NCBI GenBank assembly: GCA_039972875.1
Contig: JBDWMA010000044.1
Location: forward strand, 1-64,000
DNA: 64,000 nucleotides
Direction of reading: 5' to 3'
Source: Pseudoruegeria sp039972875
GTDB taxonomy: Bacteria; Pseudomonadota; Alphaproteobacteria; Rhodobacterales; Rhodobacteraceae
This document shows positions 7,395 to 17,808 of the stretch, one piece after another. Position numbers and translations under genes: made by a program. The notes under the pieces are model-generated. The model was not told where the DNA came from. It saw only the letters and a list, made by a program, of their open reading frames with translations, and made no database searches. The stretch's first letter is position 1. Each line of letters opens with the position of its first letter.

Positions 7395-10330
7395 TGCGGA
7401 TCAAGGGGAACGGGTTGATTGACCGCAACGCGCCGGTGTCTTTTCGGTTTGATGGTAAGGACTACAAAGGGTTTCGCGGGGATACGCTGGCCTCTGCGCT
7501 GTTGGCGAATGATGTGCGTTTGATGGCGCGCTCGTTTAAATACCACCGGCCTCGGGGGGTGCTCTCCGCTGGAAGTGAAGAGCCAAACGCGCTGATGACC
7601 GTTGGAATTGGGGCGGCGCAAACCCCGAATGTGCGTGCCACGATGCAAGAGGTGTTTGACGGTCTTGAGGCGCGCAGCCAAAACCGCTGGCCGTCTTTGT
7701 CGGCTGACGTGATGGGGGTGAACGATCTTGTGTCCCCCTTCTTGTCAGCAGGGTTCTATTACAAGACTTTCATGTGGCCCAAAGCCTTTTGGGAAAAGCT
7801 CTATGAGCCGATCATTCGCCGTGCGGCTGGTTTGGGTGCATTATCAGGGGCGCATGATGATGCACGCTATGATCGCGCTTGGGCGTTTTGTGATGTGTTG
7901 ATCATTGGGTCCGGTCCAACGGGATTGATGGCGGCGCTGACCGCCGCGCGGGCGGGTGCAGACGTGATCCTTGCCGAAGAAGACCATGTGTTTGGCGGAC
8001 GCTTGAATGCAGAGCGCCAAGAGATCGCAGGAAAATCGGCCGCTGATTGGGCCGCAGATGTTATCGTTGAATTACAATCGATGGACAATGTAAGGCTGAT
8101 GTCGCGCACAGCAGTTACAGGGGCCTATGATCAAGGTACTTATGGGGCACTAGAGCGGGTCAGTCAGCATGTCGCTGATCCGGGGCAAGATGCACCGTTA
8201 GAAACGTTCTGGCGGATCGTTGCGAAACGGGCGATTCTTGCAGCAGGCGCGTTGGAGCGCCCGATCGCATTCCCGATGAATGACCGACCAGGCATCATGG
8301 CGGCAGGGGCGGTGCGGACCTATCTGAATCGTTTCAATGTGGCCCCAGGTAAAAAGGTGGCGGTGTTTGGGAATAACGACCATGCACAGCGCACAGCGGA
8401 TGATTTGACGGCCAGCGGCGTTGACGTTGTGGCTTTGATCGATAGCCGGACAGATGCAAACCTCTCCGGTGGGTTTGCACGCTTTGCCGGTGGGCAAGTG
8501 ATCAATACGTCGGGCCATTTGGGCCTAAAGTCGATCACAGTGCAGACCGCTTCAGGCGCGCAAAAAATCGAAGCGGATTGCCTTGCGGTAACAGGTGGGT
8601 GGAATCCCACGGTTCATCTGACCTGTCATCAGAATGCCCGACCGGTTTGGAAAGAAGAGATCGCCAGCTTTGTGCCCTCAGACAATGCCATTCCGGGATT
8701 GCTCCCGGCTGGTGCGGCACGAGGTGTATTCTCGACCCATGGCTGTTTGTCTGATGGGGTAGACGTGGCTAACAAAGCTCTGGACGCGGTTGACTTGGTG
8801 TCCGCAGCGATTGATGTGCCTGACGCAGAGGATCGAGCTTATTCTATTGCGCCGCTTTGGTATGTCGTAGGTGGGGGTGGACGGGCTTGGTTGGATTTCC
8901 AGAACGATGTGACGACCAAAGATGTCAAGCTTGCGGCGCAAGAGAATTTCCGCTCCGTTGAGCATATGAAGCGGTACACAACGCAAGGGATGGCCACTGA
9001 TCAGGGTAAGAACTCGAACGTCGGTGCTTTGGCTGTTTTGGCGGATGCAACGGGACGCGGAATTCCAGACACCGGAACGACGACATTTCGGCCACCCTAT
9101 TCGCCGGTGTCTATCGCAGCCATGGGGGCGGGGGCCTATGGCAAAGGGTTCGCGCCCGAGCGTAAAACGACCTCGCATCTTGCATCGGTTGAGCGCGGCG
9201 CGCCGATGATTGAGGCAGGGCTTTGGTATCGGCCGTCTTACTATCCGCGCCCGACTGAAGCCACTTGGCGGGAGTCATGTGATCGAGAGGTCAGCATGGT
9301 GCGCAATCACGTCGGGATTTGCGATGTGTCCACATTGGGTAAGATCGATATTCAGGGGCCGGACGCCGGTGCGTTTTTGGATTTCGTCTATGCCAATATG
9401 TTCTCAACCCTCAAAACGGGACGGGTGCGCTATGGTTTGATGCTGCGCGAAGATGGACATGTGATGGATGACGGCACCACAGCCCGGCTGGGGGATAACC
9501 ACTATGTGATGACCACCACGACGGCGGCGGCTGGTGGCGTGATGAAACATCTGGAATTCGTGAAACAATGTTTGCGGCCAGATTTAAATGTTCAATTCAT
9601 TTCGGTGACGGAGCAATGGGCACAGTTCGCCGTGGCCGGACCAAAGTCGCGAGACCTTTTGAATACAATTTTGGATGCGCCAATAGATAACGAAAACTGG
9701 CCGTTCATGGCCTGTGGCGGGATTTCAATTGGGGGTGTCCCCGGACGGCTGTTTCGCATCTCTTTTTCCGGTGAACATGCCTATGAGGTTGCGGTTCCAA
9801 GCCGCTATGGCGAAGCCTTATATCGCGACTTGGTGGCGCGGGCTGAAACTATGGGCGGTGGTGCTTATGGGATGGAAGCCCTGAATGTGCTGCGGATTGA
9901 AAAGGGTTTCATCACCCATTCCGAAATCCATGGTCGGGTCTCGGCTTTTGACATTGGAATGGGGCGGATGGTTTCTGCGAAAAAGGATTGTATTGGTAAG
10001 GCGGCTTCTCTGCGTGAAGGTCTGAGCGGACCTTCGCGGGCGCAAATGGTGGGGCTTAAACCGGTTGATGGTGTGGGAAAACTGACCGCTGGTGCACATA
10101 TGTTTAACGAGGCCGAACAGCCGGTGCGAATAAATGCCAAAGGCTATATTACCTCGGTGTGTTATTCCCCAACTCTTGGGCATGAACTGGCGCTTGGATT
10201 TTTGCAGGATGGGCCGATGCGATGCGGTGATGTGGTAAAGATGGTGGATCACTTACGCGGGGAAGAGACCCTGTGCGAAGTCTGTCATCCGGTGTTTATT
10301 GATCCCGAAGGAGGGCGTACCCGTGGCTGA
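7394..10330 (+). CDS. soxA: Sarcosine oxidase alpha subunit
   Basis: The 978-residue alpha subunit binds NAD+ and carries the tetrahydrofolate site. The N-terminus (FDGKDYKGFRGDTLASALL, about residues 19-37) is the ferredoxin-like domain without iron-sulfur cysteines, GSGPTG at 172-177 is the dinucleotide fold, and the C-terminal 380 residues form a GcvT-like aminomethyltransferase region that takes up the one-carbon unit. The ATG at 7394 overlaps the soxD stop and follows GGAGG; in-frame codons back to 7280 lie inside soxD and are not used. Its end overlaps soxG by eight bases. Confidence 0.96.
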   Translation: MRIKGNGLIDRNAPVSFRFDGKDYKGFRGDTLASALLANDVRLMARSFKYHRPRGVLSAGSEEPNALMTVGIGAAQTPNVRATMQEVFDGLEARSQNRWPSLSADVMGVNDLVSPFLSAGFYYKTFMWPKAFWEKLYEPIIRRAAGLGALSGAHDDARYDRAWAFCDVLIIGSGPTGLMAALTAARAGADVILAEEDHVFGGRLNAERQEIAGKSAADWAADVIVELQSMDNVRLMSRTAVTGAYDQGTYGALERVSQHVADPGQDAPLETFWRIVAKRAILAAGALERPIAFPMNDRPGIMAAGAVRTYLNRFNVAPGKKVAVFGNNDHAQRTADDLTASGVDVVALIDSRTDANLSGGFARFAGGQVINTSGHLGLKSITVQTASGAQKIEADCLAVTGGWNPTVHLTCHQNARPVWKEEIASFVPSDNAIPGLLPAGAARGVFSTHGCLSDGVDVANKALDAVDLVSAAIDVPDAEDRAYSIAPLWYVVGGGGRAWLDFQNDVTTKDVKLAAQENFRSVEHMKRYTTQGMATDQGKNSNVGALAVLADATGRGIPDTGTTTFRPPYSPVSIAAMGAGAYGKGFAPERKTTSHLASVERGAPMIEAGLWYRPSYYPRPTEATWRESCDREVSMVRNHVGICDVSTLGKIDIQGPDAGAFLDFVYANMFSTLKTGRVRYGLMLREDGHVMDDGTTARLGDNHYVMTTTTAAAGGVMKHLEFVKQCLRPDLNVQFISVTEQWAQFAVAGPKSRDLLNTILDAPIDNENWPFMACGGISIGGVPGRLFRISFSGEHAYEVAVPSRYGEALYRDLVARAETMGGGAYGMEALNVLRIEKGFITHSEIHGRVSAFDIGMGRMVSAKKDCIGKAASLREGLSGPSRAQMVGLKPVDGVGKLTAGAHMFNEAEQPVRINAKGYITSVCYSPTLGHELALGFLQDGPMRCGDVVKMVDHLRGEETLCEVCHPVFIDPEGGRTRG

Positions 10331-10874
10331 GCTCATCGCAAAAACCCCATGTGGAGATTTCCTACCTGTGACGCGGGGAGCTCTTGAATTGAAAGAGGCA
10401 GAGCCGGTATCGATGACCGCTTTGGCACGCTTCGATAATCAAGATGCCGCCACTGACAAAATCCTATCTGAGGCGCACGGTGTCGGGTTTCCAGCGCCGG
10501 GACAATGCACACGGCAGGGCAATGTGCGTGCGCTTTGGTTTGGACCAGATCAGGCGATGCTAATCGGTCCTGCTCCGGCAGCCAGTCTACGAGATTGTTG
10601 TGCTGTCACGGATCAATCGGACGCGTGGTGTCGCGTCCATCTCACGGGTGAGGGAGCGGAACAGGTTCTTGCGCGGTTGGTACCAATCGATCTGCGATTG
10701 TCGACGTTTGGGATTGGGGCCGTCGCGCGTACAGAAGTGTTTCACATGGCCGCTGTGATCAGTCGGTTATCGGATGCGGTATTTGAAATCATGGTATTTC
10801 GATCCATGGCGGAAACATTGGTGCATGATCTGGACGTCGCCATGAAGAGTGTTCGGGCACAATCCGACGGGTAA
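10323..10874 (+). CDS. soxG: Sarcosine oxidase gamma subunit
   Basis: The small gamma subunit of heterotetrameric sarcosine oxidase is related to the folate-binding GcvT fold and stabilises the complex. The chosen start is GTG at 10323 (reading MAELIAKTPCGDFLP), because GGAGGG lies about eight bases upstream and the resulting 183 residues match the family. It overlaps the soxA stop by eight bases (GTGGCTGA). Conserved stretches such as ALWFGPDQAMLIGP and DQSDAWCRVHLTGEGAEQVL fit SoxG. It ends the operon; no folate one-carbon genes follow, unlike in some relatives. Confidence 0.93.
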   Translation: MAELIAKTPCGDFLPVTRGALELKEAEPVSMTALARFDNQDAATDKILSEAHGVGFPAPGQCTRQGNVRALWFGPDQAMLIGPAPAASLRDCCAVTDQSDAWCRVHLTGEGAEQVLARLVPIDLRLSTFGIGAVARTEVFHMAAVISRLSDAVFEIMVFRSMAETLVHDLDVAMKSVRAQSDG

Positions 10875-10991
10875 AACCTGCCGAATGTGGTTCAGCTTCT
10901 GCGTGTGGGTGGTCTGCCCAAGGGTAATTTTAGACTGAACAGGGGCGTTCGGGGGCTGGACTCTGGCGGCGTGGGTGCCGATATTATGAGG

Positions 10992-12920
10992 ATGAGCCTG
11001 CCCCCCGGATTCCTTGATGAACTACGCACTCGTGTGTCCCTGTCCCAAGTGGTTGGGCGCAAAGTCATGTGGGATCCGCGAAAGTCAAATCAGGGCAAAG
11101 GTGATATGTGGGCTCCGTGTCCTTTTCATCAGGAAAAGTCTGCAAGTTTTCACGTCGATGACCGCAAAGGCTATTATTATTGCTTTGGGTGTCAGGCCAA
11201 AGGGGACGCAATTTCCTTTGTCCGGGAGACCGAGAATGTTGATTTCATTGAGGCAATAAAAATTTTGGCGTCCGAGGCTGGGATGACGATGCCCGAACGG
11301 GATCCACAGGCGCAGAAGAAGGCCGACCGTCGTACGGTTTTGGCTGAAGTCATGGAACAGGCTGTTCAATTCTTCCGGATGCAATTGAATGCTGGTGCCG
11401 GGTTCGCCGCGCGTGAATATCTGGATGGCCGCGGGATGAAACCCGACACCCGCGAGCGGTTTGAAATCGGATTTGCACCAGATGGGTGGCAGGGGCTATG
11501 GGATCATTTGCGCGGTAAAGGCGTTGCCGAGGATTTGATCATTGCTTGTGGGTTGGCCAAAGCGTCCACCAAGGGCAAGCAACCCTATGACACGTTTCGC
11601 AATAGAATTATGTTCCCTATCCGGGATGCACGGAAGCGGGCGATTGCGTTTGGCGGTCGGGCGATGGATCCAAATGACAACGCCAAATACCTGAACTCTC
11701 CGGAAACTGAATTGTTCGATAAAGGGCGCAATCTCTATAACTTTGGATCTGCCAGAGAAGCGGCGGGCAAGGGGCAGCCTCTGGTTGTTGCCGAAGGATA
11801 TATGGATGTGATCGCCCTGTCAGAGGCCGGCTTTGGCGCGACGGTTGCGCCGCTGGGGACGGCTGTGACAGAGGATCAGCTGCGCCTAATGTGGCGGATA
11901 TCGTCGGAACCGATCATTGCGTTGGACGGAGATAAAGCAGGGGTTCGGGCCGCGCGGCGGGTTGTGGATCTGGCATTGCCTCTGATCGAAGCCGGGCAAT
12001 CGCTTCGGTTCTCAGTTTTACCCGAAGGGCAGGACCCTGATGATCTGATCAAAGCCAAGGGTTCCAGTGCAATGCAGGCGGTTTTGGATGGGGCGCAGCC
12101 GATGGTGCGCTTGCTGTGGGACCGTGAAACCGAGGGTAAGGTTTTTGATAGCCCAGAACGGCGTGCCGCTTTGGATAAAACACTCAAGACCGCGATCAAA
12201 ACGATCAAAGATCCTTCTATTCGTACGCATTATGGTCAAGAGGTTGATCAGATGCGTCGTGCACTGTTTTTTCCTCAACGTCGATTTAATGCCCGTGGGC
12301 AGTGGAAACCCAAAGAAGCACCGGTCCGAACCAGCACGCGGAGCTCGATGCTTGCAGCGGCGGGTGATAACACCGAGGAACGCCTGCGCGAGGCCGTGGT
12401 TTTAGCAACGTTGATTTTGCATCCCCAATTGATCCGTCAATTTGAGGGAACGCTTGAGATGATGGAATTCTCTGAGCCGATGCATAGCCACCTGCGAGAC
12501 GTTTTGCTGCGCGATCCGGCAGGTGATGCGCAATCGCAACAGGAGCAAATTGGTGAAATCATGGGCCCAGAGGTTCTTGAAATACTCTTTGCGCCTCGCC
12601 ATGTGCAAATTGCACCTGCCGTGCGCAATGCTGGCGATGGGGACATTGCGAGCATGTGTGTGGCCGAAGAATTGGCCAAATTAAAGTCACGACGGGGTGC
12701 GCAGCGTGAAATTGATGAAGCAATGGAGGACCTTGGCGGTTTTGCCGACGAAGGACTGACCTGGCGATTGCAGCAGGCCGCAGAGGCGCGTAACAGGGCC
12801 GTGCGCAGTGAAACAGAGGACACGACCAGTTATGAAACTGGTCACAATGGCATCTTGATCGACAAGGATGAACGGCAGGCTTTGGACAAGCTGCTAAAGG
12901 GAATTAAGTTCACGAAATAG
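10992..12920 (+). CDS. dnaG: DNA primase
   Basis: DnaG makes RNA primers for replication. The CHC2 zinc finger is plain: Cys43, His46, Cys64 and Cys67 (CPFH...CFGC). The Toprim catalytic core follows in mid-protein (VVAEGYMDVIAL, then EPIIALDGDKAG with the metal-binding acidic residues), and a helical DnaB-interaction region closes the 642-residue protein. The ATG at 10992 gives the standard N-terminus MSLPPGFLDELR; an ATG six bases upstream and a GTG at 10887 are also in frame, and the ribosome-binding site is weak, so the start is not certain. It is followed by rpoD, as in the ancestral dnaG-rpoD macromolecular synthesis operon; no rpsU is present. Confidence 0.96.
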   Translation: MSLPPGFLDELRTRVSLSQVVGRKVMWDPRKSNQGKGDMWAPCPFHQEKSASFHVDDRKGYYYCFGCQAKGDAISFVRETENVDFIEAIKILASEAGMTMPERDPQAQKKADRRTVLAEVMEQAVQFFRMQLNAGAGFAAREYLDGRGMKPDTRERFEIGFAPDGWQGLWDHLRGKGVAEDLIIACGLAKASTKGKQPYDTFRNRIMFPIRDARKRAIAFGGRAMDPNDNAKYLNSPETELFDKGRNLYNFGSAREAAGKGQPLVVAEGYMDVIALSEAGFGATVAPLGTAVTEDQLRLMWRISSEPIIALDGDKAGVRAARRVVDLALPLIEAGQSLRFSVLPEGQDPDDLIKAKGSSAMQAVLDGAQPMVRLLWDRETEGKVFDSPERRAALDKTLKTAIKTIKDPSIRTHYGQEVDQMRRALFFPQRRFNARGQWKPKEAPVRTSTRSSMLAAAGDNTEERLREAVVLATLILHPQLIRQFEGTLEMMEFSEPMHSHLRDVLLRDPAGDAQSQQEQIGEIMGPEVLEILFAPRHVQIAPAVRNAGDGDIASMCVAEELAKLKSRRGAQREIDEAMEDLGGFADEGLTWRLQQAAEARNRAVRSETEDTTSYETGHNGILIDKDERQALDKLLKGIKFTK

Positions 12921-13076
12921 CAGAGGAATATTCATCCGGAATATCCCATCGTGCGCTTTCATAAGGAAGAGGCCTCAAAAACGAGGTAAACCTATGTTCG
13001 AATCAGTGATTCGGGCGTAGTGATTCTAAATAATACGATTCGGATCCGCCCGATCGACCGCAGGAGTAAGTACCGT

Positions 13077-15074
13077 ATGGCCGCCAAAGACACCGACGAC
13101 CGCAAACAGGACGATGCTGAAAACGAGCCCATGATCGACATGAGCCAAACAGCCATCAAGAAGATGATCGCTGAGGCTCGTGAAAAAGGTTACATCACCT
13201 ATGATCAGCTAAATCAGGTTTTGCCACCCGAACAGGTGTCTTCTGAACAGATCGAAGATGTGATGTCGATGCTCTCAGAGATGGGGATCAACATCATTGA
13301 GGCCGAAGAAGCCGAAGAGGCAGAAAACAAAAGCACGGCGGTTGCGACCACTTCGGATGCGCGTGAGGTTGCTCTTTCCTCTGGGGATACCGAAAAACTA
13401 GATCGTACAGACGATCCGGTTCGTATGTATCTGCGCGAAATGGGCAGTGTTGAATTGCTCAGCCGTGAGGGTGAGATCGCGATTGCCAAGCGGATTGAGG
13501 CCGGTCGTAATACGATGATCGCCGGGCTGTGTGAAAGCCCTCTGACATTCAATGCGATCACTATCTGGCGCGACGAATTACTGAGCGAAGATATTCTTCT
13601 GCGGGATGTTATCGATCTTGAAACCACATTCGGCAACACGATGGGCGATGACGACGAAGAAACGGTCAGTCCGCTTGGTTCTGTTGCCCCCGGCACAGCC
13701 GCAGCCGCCCCGCCCAAGCCCAAAGAGCCAACCCAAGAAGTCGACGCCGACGGCAATCCGATCACATCCGATGACGATGATGATGACGAAGATGAACAGG
13801 CCAATATGTCTTTGGCCGCGATGGAAGCTGCTCTGAAACCAAAAGTTTTGGAAATGCTGGACCGCATCGCGGATGATTACGCGCAATTGTCTGACATGCA
13901 GGATTTACGGATTTCTGCGACTTTGAACCAAGGCGAAGATTTTTCCTCGGACGAGGAAGATATCTATCAAAAACTACGAGCCGAAATTGTTGAGTTGGTG
14001 AATGAGCTTCATCTGCACAACAACCGGATTGAGGCGTTGATTGACCAGCTTTACGGCATTAACCGCCGGATCATGTCCATCGATTCAAACATGGTGAAAC
14101 TGGCTGACCAAGCCCGGATCAACCGCCGTGAATTTGTAGAAGCCTATCGCAACCATGAGCTTGATCCCGGTTGGATGGAACGCATGGCTGAAAAGCCAGG
14201 CCGTGGCTGGCAGACCTTTGTAGAACGCTCTGCTGAAAAAGTTGCAGAGCTGCGGTCAGATATGGCGCAAGTTGGTCAATATGTTGGTCTGGATATCTCT
14301 GAATTCCGCCGCATCGTTCAGCAAGTTCAAAAAGGTGAAAAAGAGGCCCGTCAGGCCAAGAAGGAAATGGTCGAGGCCAACCTGCGTCTCGTTATTTCGA
14401 TCGCCAAAAAATACACCAACCGTGGTTTGCAATTCTTGGATTTGATCCAAGAAGGGAACATCGGCCTGATGAAGGCTGTTGATAAATTCGAATACCGTCG
14501 TGGATATAAGTTCTCAACCTATGCGACATGGTGGATTCGTCAGGCGATCACCCGGTCCATTGCGGATCAGGCGCGGACCATCCGTATTCCGGTGCATATG
14601 ATCGAAACGATCAATAAGCTGGTGCGGACAAGCCGCCAGATGCTGCATGAGATCGGTCGTGAACCGACACCCGAGGAATTGGCTGAAAAGCTGCAAATGC
14701 CTTTGGAAAAAGTGCGCAAGGTGATGAAAATCGCTAAGGAGCCGATCTCTCTGGAAACGCCTATTGGCGACGAAGAAGATTCGCAGCTTGGTGATTTCAT
14801 CGAAGATAAAAACGCGATCCTGCCGCTGGATTCCGCCATTCAGGAAAACCTGAAGGAAACCACGACACGCGTTCTGGCATCCCTGACCCCACGGGAAGAG
14901 CGAGTTTTGCGGATGCGGTTTGGCATCGGTATGAACACCGACCACACGTTGGAAGAAGTGGGCCAACAGTTTAGCGTGACGCGCGAACGGATCCGTCAGA
15001 TCGAAGCCAAAGCGTTGCGAAAGCTGAAACACCCGAGCCGCTCTCGCAAGTTGCGTAGTTTCTTGGATCAGTAG
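13077..15074 (+). CDS. rpoD: RNA polymerase sigma factor RpoD (sigma-70)
   Basis: This is the housekeeping sigma factor. Region 1.1 lies in the first 80 residues, region 1.2 reads DPVRMYLREMGSVELL, an acidic non-conserved insert (a run of Asp/Glu near residue 240) follows, then region 2 (NLRLVISIAKKY, GLMKAVDKFEYRRGYKFSTY, WWIRQAITRSI) and region 4 with the -35-binding helix (VTRERIRQIEAKALRKL). The product has 665 residues. The start at 13077 has AGGAG eleven bases upstream; an earlier in-frame codon at 13020 is not supported. A strong terminator follows at 15128. Confidence 0.97.
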   Translation: MAAKDTDDRKQDDAENEPMIDMSQTAIKKMIAEAREKGYITYDQLNQVLPPEQVSSEQIEDVMSMLSEMGINIIEAEEAEEAENKSTAVATTSDAREVALSSGDTEKLDRTDDPVRMYLREMGSVELLSREGEIAIAKRIEAGRNTMIAGLCESPLTFNAITIWRDELLSEDILLRDVIDLETTFGNTMGDDDEETVSPLGSVAPGTAAAAPPKPKEPTQEVDADGNPITSDDDDDDEDEQANMSLAAMEAALKPKVLEMLDRIADDYAQLSDMQDLRISATLNQGEDFSSDEEDIYQKLRAEIVELVNELHLHNNRIEALIDQLYGINRRIMSIDSNMVKLADQARINRREFVEAYRNHELDPGWMERMAEKPGRGWQTFVERSAEKVAELRSDMAQVGQYVGLDISEFRRIVQQVQKGEKEARQAKKEMVEANLRLVISIAKKYTNRGLQFLDLIQEGNIGLMKAVDKFEYRRGYKFSTYATWWIRQAITRSIADQARTIRIPVHMIETINKLVRTSRQMLHEIGREPTPEELAEKLQMPLEKVRKVMKIAKEPISLETPIGDEEDSQLGDFIEDKNAILPLDSAIQENLKETTTRVLASLTPREERVLRMRFGIGMNTDHTLEEVGQQFSVTRERIRQIEAKALRKLKHPSRSRKLRSFLDQ

Positions 15075-15127
15075 ATTTCGGTGCTGTGGTCATCTGCAGC
15101 AACCCGAAGACTAACAATCGAATAATG

Positions 15128-15162
15128 AAACCGCCGGCTGTTTTCAGCGCGGCGGTTTTTTT
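15128..15162 (+). terminator. Rho-independent terminator of rpoD
   Basis: The stem ACCGCCG-GCTG / CAGC-G-CGGCGGT with a TTTT loop has one bulged G and is followed by a run of seven T. It begins about 54 bases after the rpoD stop. Confidence 0.9.
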
Positions 15163-15242
15163 ATATGTTTCCTTATGGATTGCGTGGCGCTGCCATCGCC
15201 TAAACTCTCGTTCGTCGCATCAATATAAACTTGAGGATCGCT

Positions 15243-16136
15243 ATGATGTTCGAAGGATTTAATCAAATGTCTGTCGCCGTTGACGGTGCGACGATTAATG
15301 TGCGGATAGGGGGGGCAGGAGAGCCCCTTTTATTGCTCCATGGTTATCCAGAAACCCATGCCATGTGGCACGGGGTTGCGAGGGATTTTGCCAAGACTTA
15401 TCGGGTTATTGTTCCGGATTTGCGTGGCTATGGCGATTCTGTTGCCTATCAAAAGGATTACAGCTTTCGCGCGATGGCTGCTGATCAGATCGCGGTGATG
15501 CGTCATTTGGGGTACGCGCAGTTTCACGTGATTTCCCATGATCGTGGGGCTCGGGTTGCCCATCGTATGGTCCTCGACCATCCGATTGCCGTAAAATCCA
15601 TTGTTTTGTTGGATATTTTACCCACGCTGGATGTGTGGCGTACCATGGATGATTGGTTGGCCAAGCGCTATTATCATTGGATGTTTCTGGCGCAGCCCGG
15701 TGGAATGCCTGAGGCGTTGATAAACAGCGATCCGGTTATGTTCCTCCATTCCGCATTGACTGGTTTGGCCGGACAACTTGAGGATTTTGCACCAGCGGCA
15801 CTTGCCGATTACGAAAAAGCCGCTCGGAACCCGGCTGTCGTTGCCGCATGGTGTGGGGATTATGCTGCCGGGGCAGGGATTGATCTTGAACATGACAAGG
15901 CGTCATTGGGACAATCCAGCGATATCCCTTGTTTGGTACTTTGGGGCAATAAAGGTGTTGTTGGGCATCACTTAAACCCAATTGAGGCATGGCAAGTTTG
16001 GTTTCCAAATGCGCTGGGCAGTGAGATCGATGCGGGGCACTTCCTTGTTGAGGAACGTCCTGATGAAGTCATGCCAGAAATCCGGAACCATTTGGCGACA
16101 AGCATCCCTAAGCCATCTGACACGACGATCATTTGA
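15243..16136 (+). CDS. Alpha/beta hydrolase, haloacetate (fluoroacetate) dehalogenase-like
   Basis: This 297-residue alpha/beta hydrolase carries every residue known to define fluoroacetate dehalogenase of Rhodopseudomonas. The nucleophile Asp100 lies in SHDRGAR with carboxylate-binding Arg101 and Arg104 at the same +1/+4 spacing; the halide-pocket His145-Trp146 lies 45 residues on; Asp124 (VLLDILPT), Tyr207 (GDYAAG) and His266 (AGHF) complete the catalytic and fluoride-binding set. The oxyanion motif HGYPE and DLRGYGDS also fit. It may hydrolyse haloacetates to glycolate; an epoxide hydrolase or other halide-removing role is possible. GAGG at 15233-15236 supports the ATG at 15243; a second ATG at 15246 is equally close. 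It starts a catabolic-looking run with GMC and esterase genes. Confidence 0.85.
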   Translation: MMFEGFNQMSVAVDGATINVRIGGAGEPLLLLHGYPETHAMWHGVARDFAKTYRVIVPDLRGYGDSVAYQKDYSFRAMAADQIAVMRHLGYAQFHVISHDRGARVAHRMVLDHPIAVKSIVLLDILPTLDVWRTMDDWLAKRYYHWMFLAQPGGMPEALINSDPVMFLHSALTGLAGQLEDFAPAALADYEKAARNPAVVAAWCGDYAAGAGIDLEHDKASLGQSSDIPCLVLWGNKGVVGHHLNPIEAWQVWFPNALGSEIDAGHFLVEERPDEVMPEIRNHLATSIPKPSDTTII

Positions 16137-16187
16137 CACGCCTTGTGGATAGTGTTGCTCTGGCTCTAACAGCACGGGAGAGCACAA

Positions 16188-17807
16188 TTGGAATTTGATT
16201 ATGTCATCGTGGGCGGCGGGTCTGCAGGTGCCACGCTGGCCGCGCGTTTAAGCGAGGATCGCAGCGTGTCGGTTTGCTTGCTTGAAGCTGGTGGCGAAGG
16301 GCGTGGTAAGCTGGTCCGCTATCCAATCGGCGCATTGGCGATGGTGCCGGGGCGCCCCTTTCCCATCAATAACTGGGCTTTTGAAACGATTCCACAGCTC
16401 GGTTTAAATGGACGTCGGGGATATCAACCGCGCGGCAAAGCTTTGGGGGGCTCTAGTGCATTAAATGCGATGATCTATGTCCGCGGAAATCCCAAGGATT
16501 ATGACAATTGGGCCGATATAGGATGCACCGGTTGGGGGTGGTCCGATGTAAAACCCTATTTCCTTAAATCCGAGGACAACGCCCGAGGCGCGGACGCCCA
16601 TCATGGCGAGGCGGGGCCTTTGCAGGTGTCCGACCAGTTGAAACCACGTCCGATTAGTCAGGCCTTTGTCGATGCCGCCAAAGATTGCAAAATTCGTGAG
16701 ACCGATGATTTTAACGGCGACCATCAGGACGGAGCAGGTTTTTTTCAAGTCACCCAATTTCATGATCGCCGCAAAGGTCAACGTTGTTCAGCGGCGGCTG
16801 CATTTCTTGATCCGGCACGGTATCGTGCCAATCTAGAAGTGATCACCCATGCTCTGGCCAACCGCATCGTGTTCGATGGTAAACGCGCGTCCGGGGTAAA
16901 TTTTACGCAAGGTGGTATCGATCAGACCGTAACGGCGCGCCGTGAGGTCATTCTCTGTGCAGGGGCGTTACAATCACCCCAACTGTTGATGTTATCAGGA
17001 ATCGGAAACGCGCATCAGTTGCGCGCTCATGGGATTGATGTGGTTCACAATCTGCCGGAAGTTGGAATGAACCTGCATGATCATATTGATACGGTGCTTG
17101 GGTACGAGGTGAACACCAAAGATCTCTATGGGATTCATCCGGCGGCGCTGCCGTATTACATCCGTGAACTGCGCAAGTTGATGCGTAAACAGCCCAGCCT
17201 GTTCAACAGCAACTTTGCCGAAAGTGGCGCTTTTCTATCGGTCGATGAGGAAAACCGGGGGTGGCCTGATACTCAATTTCAGTTTGTCATTGGGCGTCTG
17301 ATCAACCACGCACGCACGATCAAGGCAGGCTATGGGGTTACGCTGCATACGTGCATTCTGCGTCCCAAAAGCCGAGGATGGGTACGGCTTGGATCAAACA
17401 ATCCCCAAGACCCTCCAATGATTGATCCGGCATTCCTAGAGGACCCACGTGACATCGAACAATTGTTGAAAGGTGTTAAAACCGCCCGTCAAATTATGAA
17501 ATCCCCGGCGATTGGAAAATTCATTACTAAGGATCATGATTGCGCAGATGTTCAGAGCGATGCTGATTTATTGGCTGTGATCCGCGATAAATCTGACACC
17601 GTTTATCATCCGGTTGGCAGTTGTCGTATGGGCGGAGAGGCAGCATCGGTGCTTGATCCGCAATTGCGCGTGCGGGGCGTAGAGTGTCTTAGGGTGGTGG
17701 ATGCGTCGGCCATGCCACAGATCACGAGCGGTAATACGAATGCGCCAGTGATTATGATGGCGGAAAAAGCCGCAGACATGATCCGAGACACGCGAAAGGT
17801 CGGATAG
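16188..17807 (+). CDS. GMC family FAD-dependent oxidoreductase (choline/alcohol dehydrogenase-like)
   Basis: Members of the glucose-methanol-choline family oxidise alcohols to aldehydes with FAD. The 539-residue protein has the Rossmann motif VGGGSAGATLAARLSE at about residues 8-23, the GMC signatures (GKALGGSSALNAMIYVRGN and GALQSPQLLMLSGIG) and the C-terminal active-site stretch HPVGSCRMG with VVDASAMPQITSGNTNAP. It begins with TTG at 16188 preceded by GGGAG, and is followed after one base by an esterase gene. The primary substrate cannot be read from sequence; BetA- and AlkJ-type enzymes are the nearest by eye. Confidence 0.9.
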   Translation: MEFDYVIVGGGSAGATLAARLSEDRSVSVCLLEAGGEGRGKLVRYPIGALAMVPGRPFPINNWAFETIPQLGLNGRRGYQPRGKALGGSSALNAMIYVRGNPKDYDNWADIGCTGWGWSDVKPYFLKSEDNARGADAHHGEAGPLQVSDQLKPRPISQAFVDAAKDCKIRETDDFNGDHQDGAGFFQVTQFHDRRKGQRCSAAAAFLDPARYRANLEVITHALANRIVFDGKRASGVNFTQGGIDQTVTARREVILCAGALQSPQLLMLSGIGNAHQLRAHGIDVVHNLPEVGMNLHDHIDTVLGYEVNTKDLYGIHPAALPYYIRELRKLMRKQPSLFNSNFAESGAFLSVDEENRGWPDTQFQFVIGRLINHARTIKAGYGVTLHTCILRPKSRGWVRLGSNNPQDPPMIDPAFLEDPRDIEQLLKGVKTARQIMKSPAIGKFITKDHDCADVQSDADLLAVIRDKSDTVYHPVGSCRMGGEAASVLDPQLRVRGVECLRVVDASAMPQITSGNTNAPVIMMAEKAADMIRDTRKVG

Positions 17808-17808
17808 A